From Chitinophagaceae bacterium (GTDB lineage Bacteria; Bacteroidota; Bacteroidia; Chitinophagales; Chitinophagaceae), in contig JADYYU010000344.1 in NCBI GenBank assembly GCA_020853515.1, positions 1-6,677 of the forward strand: 6,677 nucleotides of DNA. The letters are read 5' to 3'. The notes below the pieces were generated by a model. It was not told where the DNA came from. It was given only the letters and a program-made list of their open reading frames with translations, and did no database searches. Position numbers and translations under genes: made by a program. Below, piece by piece: positions 1-6,657 of the stretch (positions are counted from its first letter, which is position 1; each line of letters starts with the position of its first letter).

Positions 1-793
1 AATTATCCTGATTCCATTTAAAGTTGGCGGTGTCTTTCGGAAAGCAATCTGCCTGCGCATCGCCTTTACGACCTCTACCACCCACGGTATCGGCCAGTCT
101 GATATTAATGTTCGGTATCTTTTTCAGGTTAGTCACATCATCTTCTGTCAGACTGTACACATTAGGAATCGGATTATTATTCTGATCGGTGATATTATAA
201 ATATTGAGGTCTTCTGCCACTTCAGACCCTAAATCGTAACCGGTAGGATCCATCGATACATAGTACACAAATTGCGCATACTTTGGTTTATATCCGGGCT
301 GTCCGTTTATATAAACTACACGGTCTCTCACCTCGAGACTGTCGCCCGGCATGCCCACACAGCGTTTAATATAATTTTCTTTTTTATCTACCGGTCGGTT
401 GTTTTCTTTATCAGCAGGCCAGTTAAAAACCACATCGTCATTGCGTTTCACATCACTGAAACCCCATAAACGCTTGTACGGTGCTTTGATGGCTTCGCTA
501 TAGGATTTACCGCCGACCAATGGCATGGTATGATGTACAAAAGGCACAGCAAGCGGTGTCATAGGCAAACGCGCTCCGTAATGCATTGTACTCACAAACA
601 GGTAATCATTTACCAGCAATGACTTTTCCATTGACGGAGTCGGAATGGTATAAGCTTCTATAAAAAAAGTACGGATAATGGTGGCTGCCACAATCGCAAA
701 GACGGCTGCATCTAACCATTCGCGCAGAAATGATTTCTTTTTTCTTGGTTTGGCAGGGTCTTCTGTTTTCTTTTTAAAAAAAGGAATTTGCAT
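1..793 (-). CDS. lepB: Signal peptidase I (partial, C-terminus beyond window start)
   Basis: Membrane-bound serine protease that removes signal peptides from proteins exported by Sec/Tat, acting on the outer face of the cytoplasmic membrane. My translation from the ATG at 793 gives 264 residues with no stop before the window edge. A lysine/arginine-rich cytoplasmic N-terminus (about residues 7-24) is followed by one membrane segment (about 27-44). Then comes box B, PTPSMEKSL, with the likely catalytic Ser54, and later box D, YIKRCVGMPGD, with the general-base Lys143. The stretch between the boxes (about 74-138) is longer than in the E. coli enzyme core, as is common in Bacteroidota. A further stretch after box D (about residues 165-264) precedes the expected C-terminal GDN box, which lies outside the window. 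It is transcribed divergently from the serine hydrolase gene. I found no perfect TAnnTTTG box upstream. The family call is secure because both catalytic boxes are present in order; the symbol follows family convention. Confidence 0.95.
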   Translation of the reverse strand, partial: MQIPFFKKKTEDPAKPRKKKSFLREWLDAAVFAIVAATIIRTFFIEAYTIPTPSMEKSLLVNDYLFVSTMHYGARLPMTPLAVPFVHHTMPLVGGKSYSEAIKAPYKRLWGFSDVKRNDDVVFNWPADKENNRPVDKKENYIKRCVGMPGDSLEVRDRVVYINGQPGYKPKYAQFVYYVSMDPTGYDLGSEVAEDLNIYNITDQNNNPIPNVYSLTEDDVTNLKKIPNINIRLADTVGGRGRKGDAQADCFPKDTANFKWNQDN

Positions 794-799
794 GCAAAT
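786..799. repeat. Perfect 14-bp palindrome over the lepB start codon
   Basis: ATTTGCATGCAAAT reads identically on both strands. Its centre lies inside the lepB initiation codon, which occupies 791-793 on the minus strand. The flanking bases (785 and 800) do not extend the symmetry. It could be an operator or simply an AT-rich coincidence. That it is a palindrome is directly visible; any role is inference. Confidence 0.4.
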
Positions 800-963
800 A
801 GGATTAAGTGGTAAAAGTAATAAAGCTAATGATAAATAAATGTAAAAATGTGTTGAGTGGTAAAATACAGAATATCAGGCTTTTCGGTGTAAATTTACCT
901 CTGCAGCAAGCGGGCGGCACTTCTATCCGCATACCTTGCTGCCTCACAAAGAAATAAAAAATC
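794..963. promoter_or_regulatory. Divergent intergenic region between lepB and serine hydrolase gene
   Basis: These 170 bases separate two genes that point away from each other, so they must hold both 5' leaders and probably both promoters. I found no perfect TAnnTTTG box on either strand. The closest plus-strand match is TAAATTTA at 890-897, one base off, inside a 10-bp palindrome GTAAATTTAC at 889-898. The region just before the hydrolase start is A-rich (GAAATAAAAAATC), a typical Bacteroidota translation-initiation context without a Shine-Dalgarno site. No RNA gene or convincing small ORF was seen. Confidence 0.4.
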
Positions 964-2268
964 ATGAAGAACCTTTTTACCCTCATGCTACTGTGCAGTC
1001 TCACCATGCAGATCCGTGCGCAGTCACTGTATTTTCCGCCTCTGGCCGGCAGCACCTGGGATACCCTTTCGGCCACCTCGCTGGGTTGGTGTACCGATAA
1101 AGTTGACAGCCTGTACAATTACCTGCAGGACAATAACAGCAAAGCGTTTATTTTGCTCAAAGACGGCAAGATCGTATTTGAAAAATATTTCGGCACTTTC
1201 ACGGCCGACAGTGTCTGGTACTGGGCTTCGGCCGGCAAATCGCTTACTTCTTTTGTGGTGGGCATTGCACAACAGGAATCCCTGCTAGCGATTAATGATG
1301 CGAGCTCGTCCTATCTGGGTACAGGCTGGACAGTTGCTCCGCCCGCAAAGGAGCTTCAAATTAAAATCCGCAATCAACTGACAATGACCACCGGGCTCGA
1401 CGACGGTGTGCCCAACAATGCCTGTACAATAGATACCTGCCTGCAATATCTGGCAGACGCCGGCACCCGATGGGCCTATCATAACGGCCCTTACACCCTC
1501 CTCGATAGCGTAATCGTTTCTGCAACAGGCACTACCCTCAATAATTACCTGCAGCAAAAAGTAAAAGCTCCCACCGGCATGACAGGACTTTACGTCACCA
1601 TCGACTACGATCATGTATTTCACAGTAAACCCCGCAGCATGGCCCGTTACGGCTTACTCATGCTGAATAAAGGCAAGTGGAACAATACACCCGTGATGAC
1701 CGACACCAATTACTTTCAGCAGATGATACAAAGTTCACAAGCGTTGAATCCTTCGTACGGATACCTGTGGTGGCTCAACGGCAAAAGTGCCTACATGGTA
1801 CCCGGCTTGCAGGTGCAGATACCCGGCAGTCTGAGCCCTGCAGCACCTGCAGATATGTATGCCGCCCTCGGCAAAAACGGACAAATGCTTCATATTGTGC
1901 CTTCGCAAAATCTGGTATGGCTGCGAATGGGTGATGCCCCTAATGCAGGCATCGTGCCCTTTCTGATGAATGATACCATCTGGCAAAAACTCAATCAGAT
2001 CATGTGTGTACCGGCAGGTTTTGCTCAGCAGCAGGAACCGGACTTCCAATATTTTCCTAACCCCGTTGATGAGGTATTGCATATCAGCACAGGTAATCTT
2101 GAAGCAGACCTCAGCCTTTGCGATTTGTATGGAAGAACCTTAATAGAAGCCCTTACTCAACATGGTAGCTGCGCACTAAACACGGCTGAATTGTCGGCAG
2201 GTCTGTATATTTTAAATATCAGATACGGGAAGAGCAAGGTATCGCGCATGATACACATACGGCACTAA
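964..2268 (+). CDS. Secreted beta-lactamase-family serine hydrolase with T9SS sorting domain
   Basis: A 434-residue exported enzyme of the class C beta-lactamase / penicillin-binding-protein-like superfamily (COG1680 type). Members act on peptides, esters or beta-lactams; the substrate here cannot be told from sequence. A signal peptide covers residues 1-19, with probable cleavage after IRA and before Gln20. The catalytic domain runs from about 35 to 345. It contains the SxxK motif Ser89-Ala-Gly-Lys92, the YxN motif Tyr172-His-Asn174, and GKNG at 303-306, where the third active-site motif (often HxG or KTG) is expected. Residues 361-434 form a type A T9SS C-terminal sorting domain: FPNP at 364-367, DLYGR at 387-391, LSAGLY at 410-415 and a basic end. 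The protein should therefore cross the outer membrane by T9SS and be anchored or released. Cys154 and Cys159 could form a disulfide. The start is supported by the signal peptide beginning directly at this ATG. It converges with the M1 peptidase gene, 83 bases away. True beta-lactamase activity is not implied. Confidence 0.92.
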   Translation: MKNLFTLMLLCSLTMQIRAQSLYFPPLAGSTWDTLSATSLGWCTDKVDSLYNYLQDNNSKAFILLKDGKIVFEKYFGTFTADSVWYWASAGKSLTSFVVGIAQQESLLAINDASSSYLGTGWTVAPPAKELQIKIRNQLTMTTGLDDGVPNNACTIDTCLQYLADAGTRWAYHNGPYTLLDSVIVSATGTTLNNYLQQKVKAPTGMTGLYVTIDYDHVFHSKPRSMARYGLLMLNKGKWNNTPVMTDTNYFQQMIQSSQALNPSYGYLWWLNGKSAYMVPGLQVQIPGSLSPAAPADMYAALGKNGQMLHIVPSQNLVWLRMGDAPNAGIVPFLMNDTIWQKLNQIMCVPAGFAQQQEPDFQYFPNPVDEVLHISTGNLEADLSLCDLYGRTLIEALTQHGSCALNTAELSAGLYILNIRYGKSKVSRMIHIRH

Positions 2269-2351
2269 AAAATTAATCAATGCTACTCCAATTATTCCAT
2301 TGAACAGGGTTGCATTAAATCAGTGTATTTTCAAAAAACGAACGGGGTATC

Positions 2352-5048
2352 TTACCGGGCAACTTCGGTATACACACCGTTCAGCTTCAGCATATTCACC
2401 ACTTCGTCATCCTGCTCATTTTGCATCAGAAGTTGCAGCTCATTGTTTAGTAAGGCGATGGCTGTTTTATATTTTTCCTGAGTAGGCGCATCTGATGCCT
2501 GCTTCAGCAAAAATGCCCTGTGGGTATTGATCTCCTTCAGAGAACGCATTGCAGTGTATCGAACGAATCCACTGGCATCGGCCGTGGCGCGCTGTTTCAG
2601 CAAAGCAATCCCTGTATCTATGGCCACCTCATTATTCAGTTTGATCAGCAGCAAGTTGTACTTTTCTATCACCTTAGCCCGGTTTTGCTTATACACTTTC
2701 ATCATTTGAGCGGTCAAAAATTCGAGTGAAAACTGGTCACCCATCTGACTATAAATAGTGCAGATCTGCTCAAATAATTTTCCTTTTGCATCCCGCTCCA
2801 GTTTGCCGGCAAGCCTGAAAGCTTCATCCGGCATTAATTTGTAAACAGCCTCCAGCGCCGTGCCGGCTACCGTGTACGAAGAGTCAGTGCAGAGTTCAAC
2901 AAAGTTAGCCAATAGCATTGCATCTTTTCGATCGCCCAGTATTTTAGTAGCCTCTGCCCTTACTGCAGGACTCGGATCATTTTTAGTGATGTAAATCAGA
3001 TATTCCTTCACCTTGGCAAAGTTGTCGGCAAACATCCAGTCGACCCATTGCATCGCCTTCAGCCTGATATCTTCATCGGCATCATTTATAGCAGATAAAA
3101 TCGTGAAACGAGCTGTATCCTGTTGCCTCTGCAGTACACTTAGGGCCGACAAAGACCGGATCTTTTCAACATAACTTTCCGCATGGTTATAGGTGAGTAC
3201 CTGGTTAAAAAAAGATTTATTGTCGATAATCTCACCGATAAAAGTAGCATCGGGATCTACCACCACATTAGGATAGGTACTAAAACTTTCATCAAACTTC
3301 TGTACAAAGAATGACTCCTTTTTCTTCGCAATATTAAAATTAAAATACTTAGTCTGCTCGCCCTGTGTGACTTTAAACTTGAGCGGAAATTTAAATAAAC
3401 CTACGTCAGCAGCCTGCTTTTGTTCGATGCTCACACTCATCAGTTTGGTACTATCATTATAATCATAGCGGATCTCGATCACCGGATGGCCGCCCTGCAT
3501 AAACCATTGCTGAAAAAAAGGACGGAGGTCTCTGCCGCTGACCATTTCAAATTCTTTACGCAGGTCATCGATCTCTGCATTGCCATAAGCATGGTGATTG
3601 AGGTAATTTTTCAAGGCCAGAAAAAACGCCTGATCACCCAGTTCGGTGCGCAGCAAATGCAATACCCGCGAAGCCTTTTGGTAGGTAAGTGCATTAAACA
3701 TATCATCAGGATCTCTGTAATTGTAATTAATAATAGGCGCATCATCATGATCCTTTACATAGTTGATATAGCGCTCGATCGTTTGCTGACACTTTTTAAG
3801 TTTGGCATCCGTGCCTTTTTTATGTTCCAGCCAAAGCTGCTCGCCATAAGAGGCAAAACCTTCATTGAGCGCTACGTGACTCCACGACTCGCAGGTAACC
3901 AGATCGCCAAACCACTGATGAAACATTTCGTGTGCAACAATACCGTCGTTAGAATTATCGAGCAGTTCACGACTGTTTTTTTGAACAAAATCACCATGCA
4001 GGGTCGCACTTGTATTTTCCATCGCACCCGACACATAATCGCGTACCACTATCTGTGCATATTTGTGCCAGGGGTAAACCACGCCCAGGCGGCCGGAGTA
4101 AAACTGCAGCATCTCAATGGTGTTGGCAAAAATACCCCGGGCATACTGCTCATAAGCAGGTTCGAGATAATAACTAACTTCTTTGCCGGCAGGCGGCGCA
4201 GTTGTATCTGCATTGGCAGGTTGAAAAATCCAGCTATCTTTGGTAATCGTAAAATTACCAACAGCCATCATCGTCAGGTAAGCAGGCATGGGTAAGGTAT
4301 TGCGCCACACATCCGTCTTTGTATTACCGTCGATGACCGAAGAGATCAGTTCACCATTAGACAAGGTTGTAAGATCTTTATTGGTTTGTATGCTGAGTGT
4401 AGAAGTAAATTTTTCATTGGGTTTATCGATGGTCGGAAACCAGCAGGAGTTTGATTCCGTTTCACCTTGTGTCCAGAGCTGCACCGGCTTATAAGGTTCG
4501 GACTGATCTGTATTGATAAAGTAAAGCCCCTTATCGTCACGAATCGCTTTGCCGGCTCCTTTTTCATTTTCATCCGGCTTCGCGATATAGCTGATCGTGA
4601 GCAGGACGGTATCAGTGGACTTAATTTTTTTCTCCAGTTTCAGATTCAGTATTTTCTGATCGTAATTAACCAGATACTGAATAGGATTATGGTTCATATC
4701 TTCAATACTAATGCCGTCAAAGATCATATGCCTCGCATCGAGCAGAATGGAATCTGTTTCATAAAAGTAAGGCTTCAGCAATATTTTTTCGGTGCCAATA
4801 CACTGATGCAGGCCCCAGTTAAACTTCACGGCAATATCTGCATGCAGAATATCTATTTGTTTGTTGGGCGTGGTACGAAAATTATCCTGACGTTGCGGAC
4901 TGATTTTGATTTCTTTAAAAGTGATGGCAGTCTGGGGCTTCTCTATTTTCTTTTCTTCTTTATAAATGCTGCGCAATTTTCTGTTTGAGATACAGGCATT
5001 TAAAAACAGCAATAAAAACAGACAGCAGGGAAATACTTGTTTTTTCAT
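2352..5048 (-). CDS. M1 family zinc aminopeptidase lipoprotein with HEAT-like C-terminus
   Basis: An 898-residue metallopeptidase predicted to trim N-terminal residues from peptides outside the cytoplasm. The start at 5048 gives a lipoprotein signal peptide (MKKQVFPCC, hydrophobic core, lipobox LNAC) with lipidated Cys19. The reading frame stays open upstream to an ATG at 5135, but that would add 29 residues that bury the signal peptide, so I reject it. In this numbering the substrate-binding GAMEN motif is at 341-345. The zinc site HEMFH is at 373-377 (His373, Glu374, His377), and the third ligand Glu396 lies in NEGFASY, exactly the HExxH-x18-E spacing of the family. Tyr456 in TYQKAS is the likely transition-state tyrosine. 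An N-terminal beta domain (about 60-300) carries WTQGE and WFPTIDKP. After about 630 come HEAT-like helical repeats, for example NDADEDIRLKA near 655, NDPSPAVRAEA near 690 and ASGFVRYTAMRSL near 825. All catalytic residues are intact. It probably forms its own transcription unit. Confidence 0.95.
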   Translation of the reverse strand: MKKQVFPCCLFLLLFLNACISNRKLRSIYKEEKKIEKPQTAITFKEIKISPQRQDNFRTTPNKQIDILHADIAVKFNWGLHQCIGTEKILLKPYFYETDSILLDARHMIFDGISIEDMNHNPIQYLVNYDQKILNLKLEKKIKSTDTVLLTISYIAKPDENEKGAGKAIRDDKGLYFINTDQSEPYKPVQLWTQGETESNSCWFPTIDKPNEKFTSTLSIQTNKDLTTLSNGELISSVIDGNTKTDVWRNTLPMPAYLTMMAVGNFTITKDSWIFQPANADTTAPPAGKEVSYYLEPAYEQYARGIFANTIEMLQFYSGRLGVVYPWHKYAQIVVRDYVSGAMENTSATLHGDFVQKNSRELLDNSNDGIVAHEMFHQWFGDLVTCESWSHVALNEGFASYGEQLWLEHKKGTDAKLKKCQQTIERYINYVKDHDDAPIINYNYRDPDDMFNALTYQKASRVLHLLRTELGDQAFFLALKNYLNHHAYGNAEIDDLRKEFEMVSGRDLRPFFQQWFMQGGHPVIEIRYDYNDSTKLMSVSIEQKQAADVGLFKFPLKFKVTQGEQTKYFNFNIAKKKESFFVQKFDESFSTYPNVVVDPDATFIGEIIDNKSFFNQVLTYNHAESYVEKIRSLSALSVLQRQQDTARFTILSAINDADEDIRLKAMQWVDWMFADNFAKVKEYLIYITKNDPSPAVRAEATKILGDRKDAMLLANFVELCTDSSYTVAGTALEAVYKLMPDEAFRLAGKLERDAKGKLFEQICTIYSQMGDQFSLEFLTAQMMKVYKQNRAKVIEKYNLLLIKLNNEVAIDTGIALLKQRATADASGFVRYTAMRSLKEINTHRAFLLKQASDAPTQEKYKTAIALLNNELQLLMQNEQDDEVVNMLKLNGVYTEVAR

Positions 5049-5056
5049 GGATCGCA

Positions 5057-5064
5057 CAAAAGTA
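5057..5064 (-). promoter_or_regulatory. -7 box (TACTTTTG) of the M1 peptidase gene
   Basis: On the minus strand the sequence TACTTTTG is a perfect match to the Bacteroidota housekeeping -7 consensus TAnnTTTG. Only 8 bases separate it from the ATG at 5048, so the mRNA leader would be a few bases long. No TTTG or TTG is found at the usual -33 spacing; the best there is TGCA. The position argues against the longer upstream start at 5135. The box might also be a chance match, with the real promoter further upstream. Confidence 0.5.
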
Positions 5065-5186
5065 AAGAGAGTTTTTAGTATTCGTGCATTTTGCAGGAGC
5101 TTAGGCATGAAAGATCGCTGAAAAAGAACTGGCAAAGCACTATCGTAATAATGGCGGCTAGGGCAGAAACAGCCAATTGAATGTCT

Positions 5187-5213
5187 AAAAGCTGGCAGGC
5201 AAGCCTATTCAGC
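5187..5213 (-). terminator. Possible rho-independent terminator after the lipocalin-like gene
   Basis: Read on the minus strand, GCTG at 5213-5210 pairs with CAGC at 5194-5191. An inner AGG/CCT stem lies between them, interrupted by small internal loops, and TTTT (5190-5187) follows directly. It lies about 90 bases downstream of the stop codon at 5303 and ahead of the M1 promoter, a sensible place to end that transcript. The stem is short and interrupted and the T-tract is only four bases, so this is tentative. Confidence 0.3.
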
Positions 5214-5302
5214 ATTTCGTTGAGATACATTTAGAAATAACATTGATTCATCACAACATCCATCTGTAAATTCTAAAGGCAAACAAATCAGGCAAAAAAA
5301 CG

Positions 5303-5746
5303 CTAATGTATGTAGGTGTATTCTGCCGTGTAGGTGCTCCAGCCACTTGGCCCGGTTTCAGAATACTTTAAAGTATCTTCAGACAGTATTAAAAGACTCT
5401 TGATCTGATTGCCTGTTAATACAATTTGGCTCTCATTACTATCAAAAGCCCAGGACCCCGATGCCACAATTTGAGAATCAGCCGGAAAGCACTTGCTCAA
5501 GCCCTCATCTATAGAGTAAAAAGAGCTTATGCTAAAGTTAAGGACATCGTCCCGGCGACAACTGTCAATGAAGGGAAATATATCTTCCCAGTTTCCATTG
5601 TCATGTTTGCTGCGTGCTGCTGCCAATTTCCACGACTTTTGGGTAAGCAGATCTGTTTTAGACTTTGTATAAGTCTTACTTTTTTTACATGCTGTGTAGC
5701 CGATTAGCAGCACCAGGGGGATGCCCATTAATTTTATAAATTTCAT
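5303..5746 (-). CDS. Small lipocalin-like domain lipoprotein
   Basis: A 147-residue predicted lipoprotein resembling the lipocalin-like families common in Bacteroidota (Lipocalin_4/DUF5004 type). These have no well-defined function; binding of a small ligand in a beta-barrel is only inferred from the fold name. The signal peptide MKFIKLMGIP, with a hydrophobic core, ends in YTAC, giving lipidated Cys20; the Tyr at -3 is unusual for a lipobox. The mature part shows the family pattern: a first strand with KSWKLAA near 37-43, Cys63-Arg-Arg-Asp-Asp, a phenylalanine/serine-rich strand, Cys86, then GSWAF near 97-101 and a threonine/tyrosine-rich last strand. Cys63 and Cys86 are in the positions usually paired as a disulfide. 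The start at 5746 is preferred over the in-frame ATG at 5770, because the upstream one overlaps the -7 promoter box and weakens the signal peptide. It has its own promoter, so it is probably monocistronic. Confidence 0.8.
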   Translation of the reverse strand: MKFIKLMGIPLVLLIGYTACKKSKTYTKSKTDLLTQKSWKLAAARSKHDNGNWEDIFPFIDSCRRDDVLNFSISSFYSIDEGLSKCFPADSQIVASGSWAFDSNESQIVLTGNQIKSLLILSEDTLKYSETGPSGWSTYTAEYTYIH

Positions 5747-5767
5747 AAAGCCCTTATTTAGTACATT

Positions 5768-5799
5768 CAAAAATAATCATTGAAAGTCAATGCTGCAAA
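5768..5799 (-). promoter_or_regulatory. Promoter of the lipocalin-like lipoprotein gene, with internal dyad
   Basis: On the minus strand a TTTG -33 element (5799-5796) is followed after 20 bases by TATTTTTG (5775-5768), a perfect TAnnTTTG -7 box. This is the best complete Bacteroidota-type promoter in the window. The box ends 21 bases before the ATG at 5746. The spacer contains an inverted repeat CATTGA-AAG-TCAATG at 5778-5792, placed where a repressor could block RNA polymerase. The promoter is a strong motif match; the operator role is inference. Confidence 0.65.
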
Positions 5800-5897
5800 T
5801 ATTTTTAACCAATAATTGAACCTGCAGCCGGGCAACTTGCGGCAGAAGTAACATTAGAAACCTGCCAGGCCATTCCTGTATTCCCTGATTTTACAGC

Positions 5898-6461
5898 CTA
5901 CTTCGCAGATTTCAAATTATTAAGTAAAGAGTCTTCTAAAGGTGATTTCAATGCGGTGACTGCATTGCCTACCTGATTGGGCACTGTCATCGACAAAACA
6001 TACTGTTGAATTTTCCATTCATTTTGCCGCATCACCACTACGCCCGAGCCCCGGCATATTTTAGCAAAAGGGGCATCAAGCAGTTCGTCAAACCATGCGA
6101 TCTCCGCATCTTTTCCTAAATAAATATGACGCTTGAGCGAATGAAAATCCCAGGCTTTCTCGCGGTCGAAAAATGGTTTAGCCCATTGCATAAATGCAGG
6201 CTTACTCCATACTTCAGTGGCATCGGTGCCGATGTACACAGCGTCTGCTGCAAAATAACTAAAGTACTGATCGTAGTCGGCCCTGCCTGCAGCAGCATTG
6301 CAGGAGTCAAGCATAGCGCCTATTTTAGCTTTCAACGCAAGCGAATCACTGTCATGCTTTGCTGACACAGAAAATTGCAAACCATGCCCTCCATCAGAGC
6401 AGGCACTTATTACTATTAAAAACAAAAACAGGTATGAGATTGCAAAGGTGCGTGTGATCAT
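5898..6461 (-). CDS. SnoaL/NTF2-like (DUF4440-type) domain lipoprotein
   Basis: A 187-residue predicted lipoprotein. The N-terminus MITRTF plus a hydrophobic stretch ends in the lipobox ISAC, with lipidated Cys21. Residues about 42-162 form an SnoaL_3/DUF4440-like domain of the NTF2 cone fold. Recognisable stretches are YFAADAVYIGTDATEVW (69-85), KPFFDREKAWDF (95-106), AWFDELLD (122-129), CRGSGVVV (136-143) and the closing WKIQQYVLSMTVPN (149-162). Proteins of this subfamily are widespread in Bacteroidota, and most have no assigned reaction or ligand, so I give none. Cys54 and Cys136 could pair in the oxidising periplasm. The C-terminal tail after 162 looks unstructured and lysine/serine-rich. 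A -7 box lies 21 bases before the start, and the next gene downstream on the same strand has its own promoter, so co-transcription is not required. Confidence 0.85.
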   Translation of the reverse strand: MITRTFAISYLFLFLIVISACSDGGHGLQFSVSAKHDSDSLALKAKIGAMLDSCNAAAGRADYDQYFSYFAADAVYIGTDATEVWSKPAFMQWAKPFFDREKAWDFHSLKRHIYLGKDAEIAWFDELLDAPFAKICRGSGVVVMRQNEWKIQQYVLSMTVPNQVGNAVTALKSPLEDSLLNNLKSAK

Positions 6462-6482
6462 GACTCCGAAGTTTTAGATTTT

Positions 6483-6490
6483 CAAACATA
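6483..6490 (-). promoter_or_regulatory. -7 box (TATGTTTG) of the SnoaL-like lipoprotein gene
   Basis: A perfect TAnnTTTG match on the minus strand, 21 bases before the ATG at 6461. No TTTG lies at the expected -33 distance; TTAT is the nearest. An inverted repeat TACAAT-N5-ATTGTA (6489-6505) overlaps the upstream edge of the box. GGAG occurs only two bases before the start codon, too close for a standard Shine-Dalgarno site. Confidence 0.55.
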
Positions 6491-6555
6491 CAATATTTAA
6501 TTGTAATCTATAATAACAGCATGCAGACAAACCACGATCCAGGCAAAATATGTTG

Positions 6556-6572
6556 AAGCGCTTGTGTACACA
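6556..6572. repeat. Two abutting palindromes in the divergent intergenic region
   Basis: AAGCGCTT (6556-6563) and TGTGTACACA (6563-6572) are each perfect palindromes and share one base. They sit between the -7 boxes of the SnoaL-like gene and the rightmost gene, about 55-65 bases from either, where a shared regulator could bind. No regulator is identified, and they may be coincidental. Confidence 0.3.
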
Positions 6573-6626
6573 TGAGGATGCCTGATCAAGGTCTGAAAAC
6601 ACTTCAAAAAATCAAACCGATTGAAG

Positions 6627-6634
6627 TATGTTTG
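6627..6634 (+). promoter_or_regulatory. -7 box (TATGTTTG) of the rightmost gene
   Basis: A perfect TAnnTTTG match, identical to the box of the divergent SnoaL-like gene, 23 bases before the ATG at 6658. The leader is A-rich (AATTAAAAAAATATATC), the usual Bacteroidota initiation context. An inverted repeat ACTTCAA-N13-TTGAAGT (6601-6627) ends on the first base of the box. The -33 position holds only a partial match (TTCA). Confidence 0.55.
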
Positions 6635-6657
6635 CTCCGCAATTAAAAAAATATATC

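Noticed and set aside
804..1118. Minus-strand open frame of 104 codons between lepB and the hydrolase
   Set aside because: It lies largely antisense to the hydrolase start and its own leader, has no recognisable domain, and its arginine/serine/cysteine-rich product looks like a shadow translation.
2277..2303. TCAATG-N15-CATTGA dyad between the convergent genes, as a terminator
   Set aside because: The stem is AT-rich with a long loop and no adjacent T-tract in either direction, so it is not a credible intrinsic terminator.
2346..2357. GGTA/TACC mini-hairpin followed by a T-run on the minus strand at the end of the M1 gene
   Set aside because: The stem is only about four base pairs and overlaps the stop codon, too weak to call a terminator.
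3420..4295. Plus-strand open frame of 291 codons inside the M1 gene
   Set aside because: It is antisense to the catalytic core of an intact M1 peptidase, and its composition (Ile, His, Arg-rich, no domain) is that of an antisense shadow.
5065..5302. Possible tRNA, small RNA or IS remnant in the gap between the M1 and lipocalin-like genes
   Set aside because: I saw no tRNA cloverleaf arms, no transposase-like reading frame and no terminal inverted repeats. Only the tentative terminator is worth listing.
5821..5847. GCCG/CGGC stem downstream of the SnoaL-like gene, as a terminator
   Set aside because: The pairing needs a bulge to extend beyond four pairs, and no T-tract follows on either strand.
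5809..5970. Plus-strand frame reading IIEPAAGQLAAEV onward, protein-like in composition
   Set aside because: It has no start codon, follows an in-frame stop at 5806, runs antisense into the 3' end of the SnoaL-like gene and matches no family I know. Chance openness is the simpler explanation.
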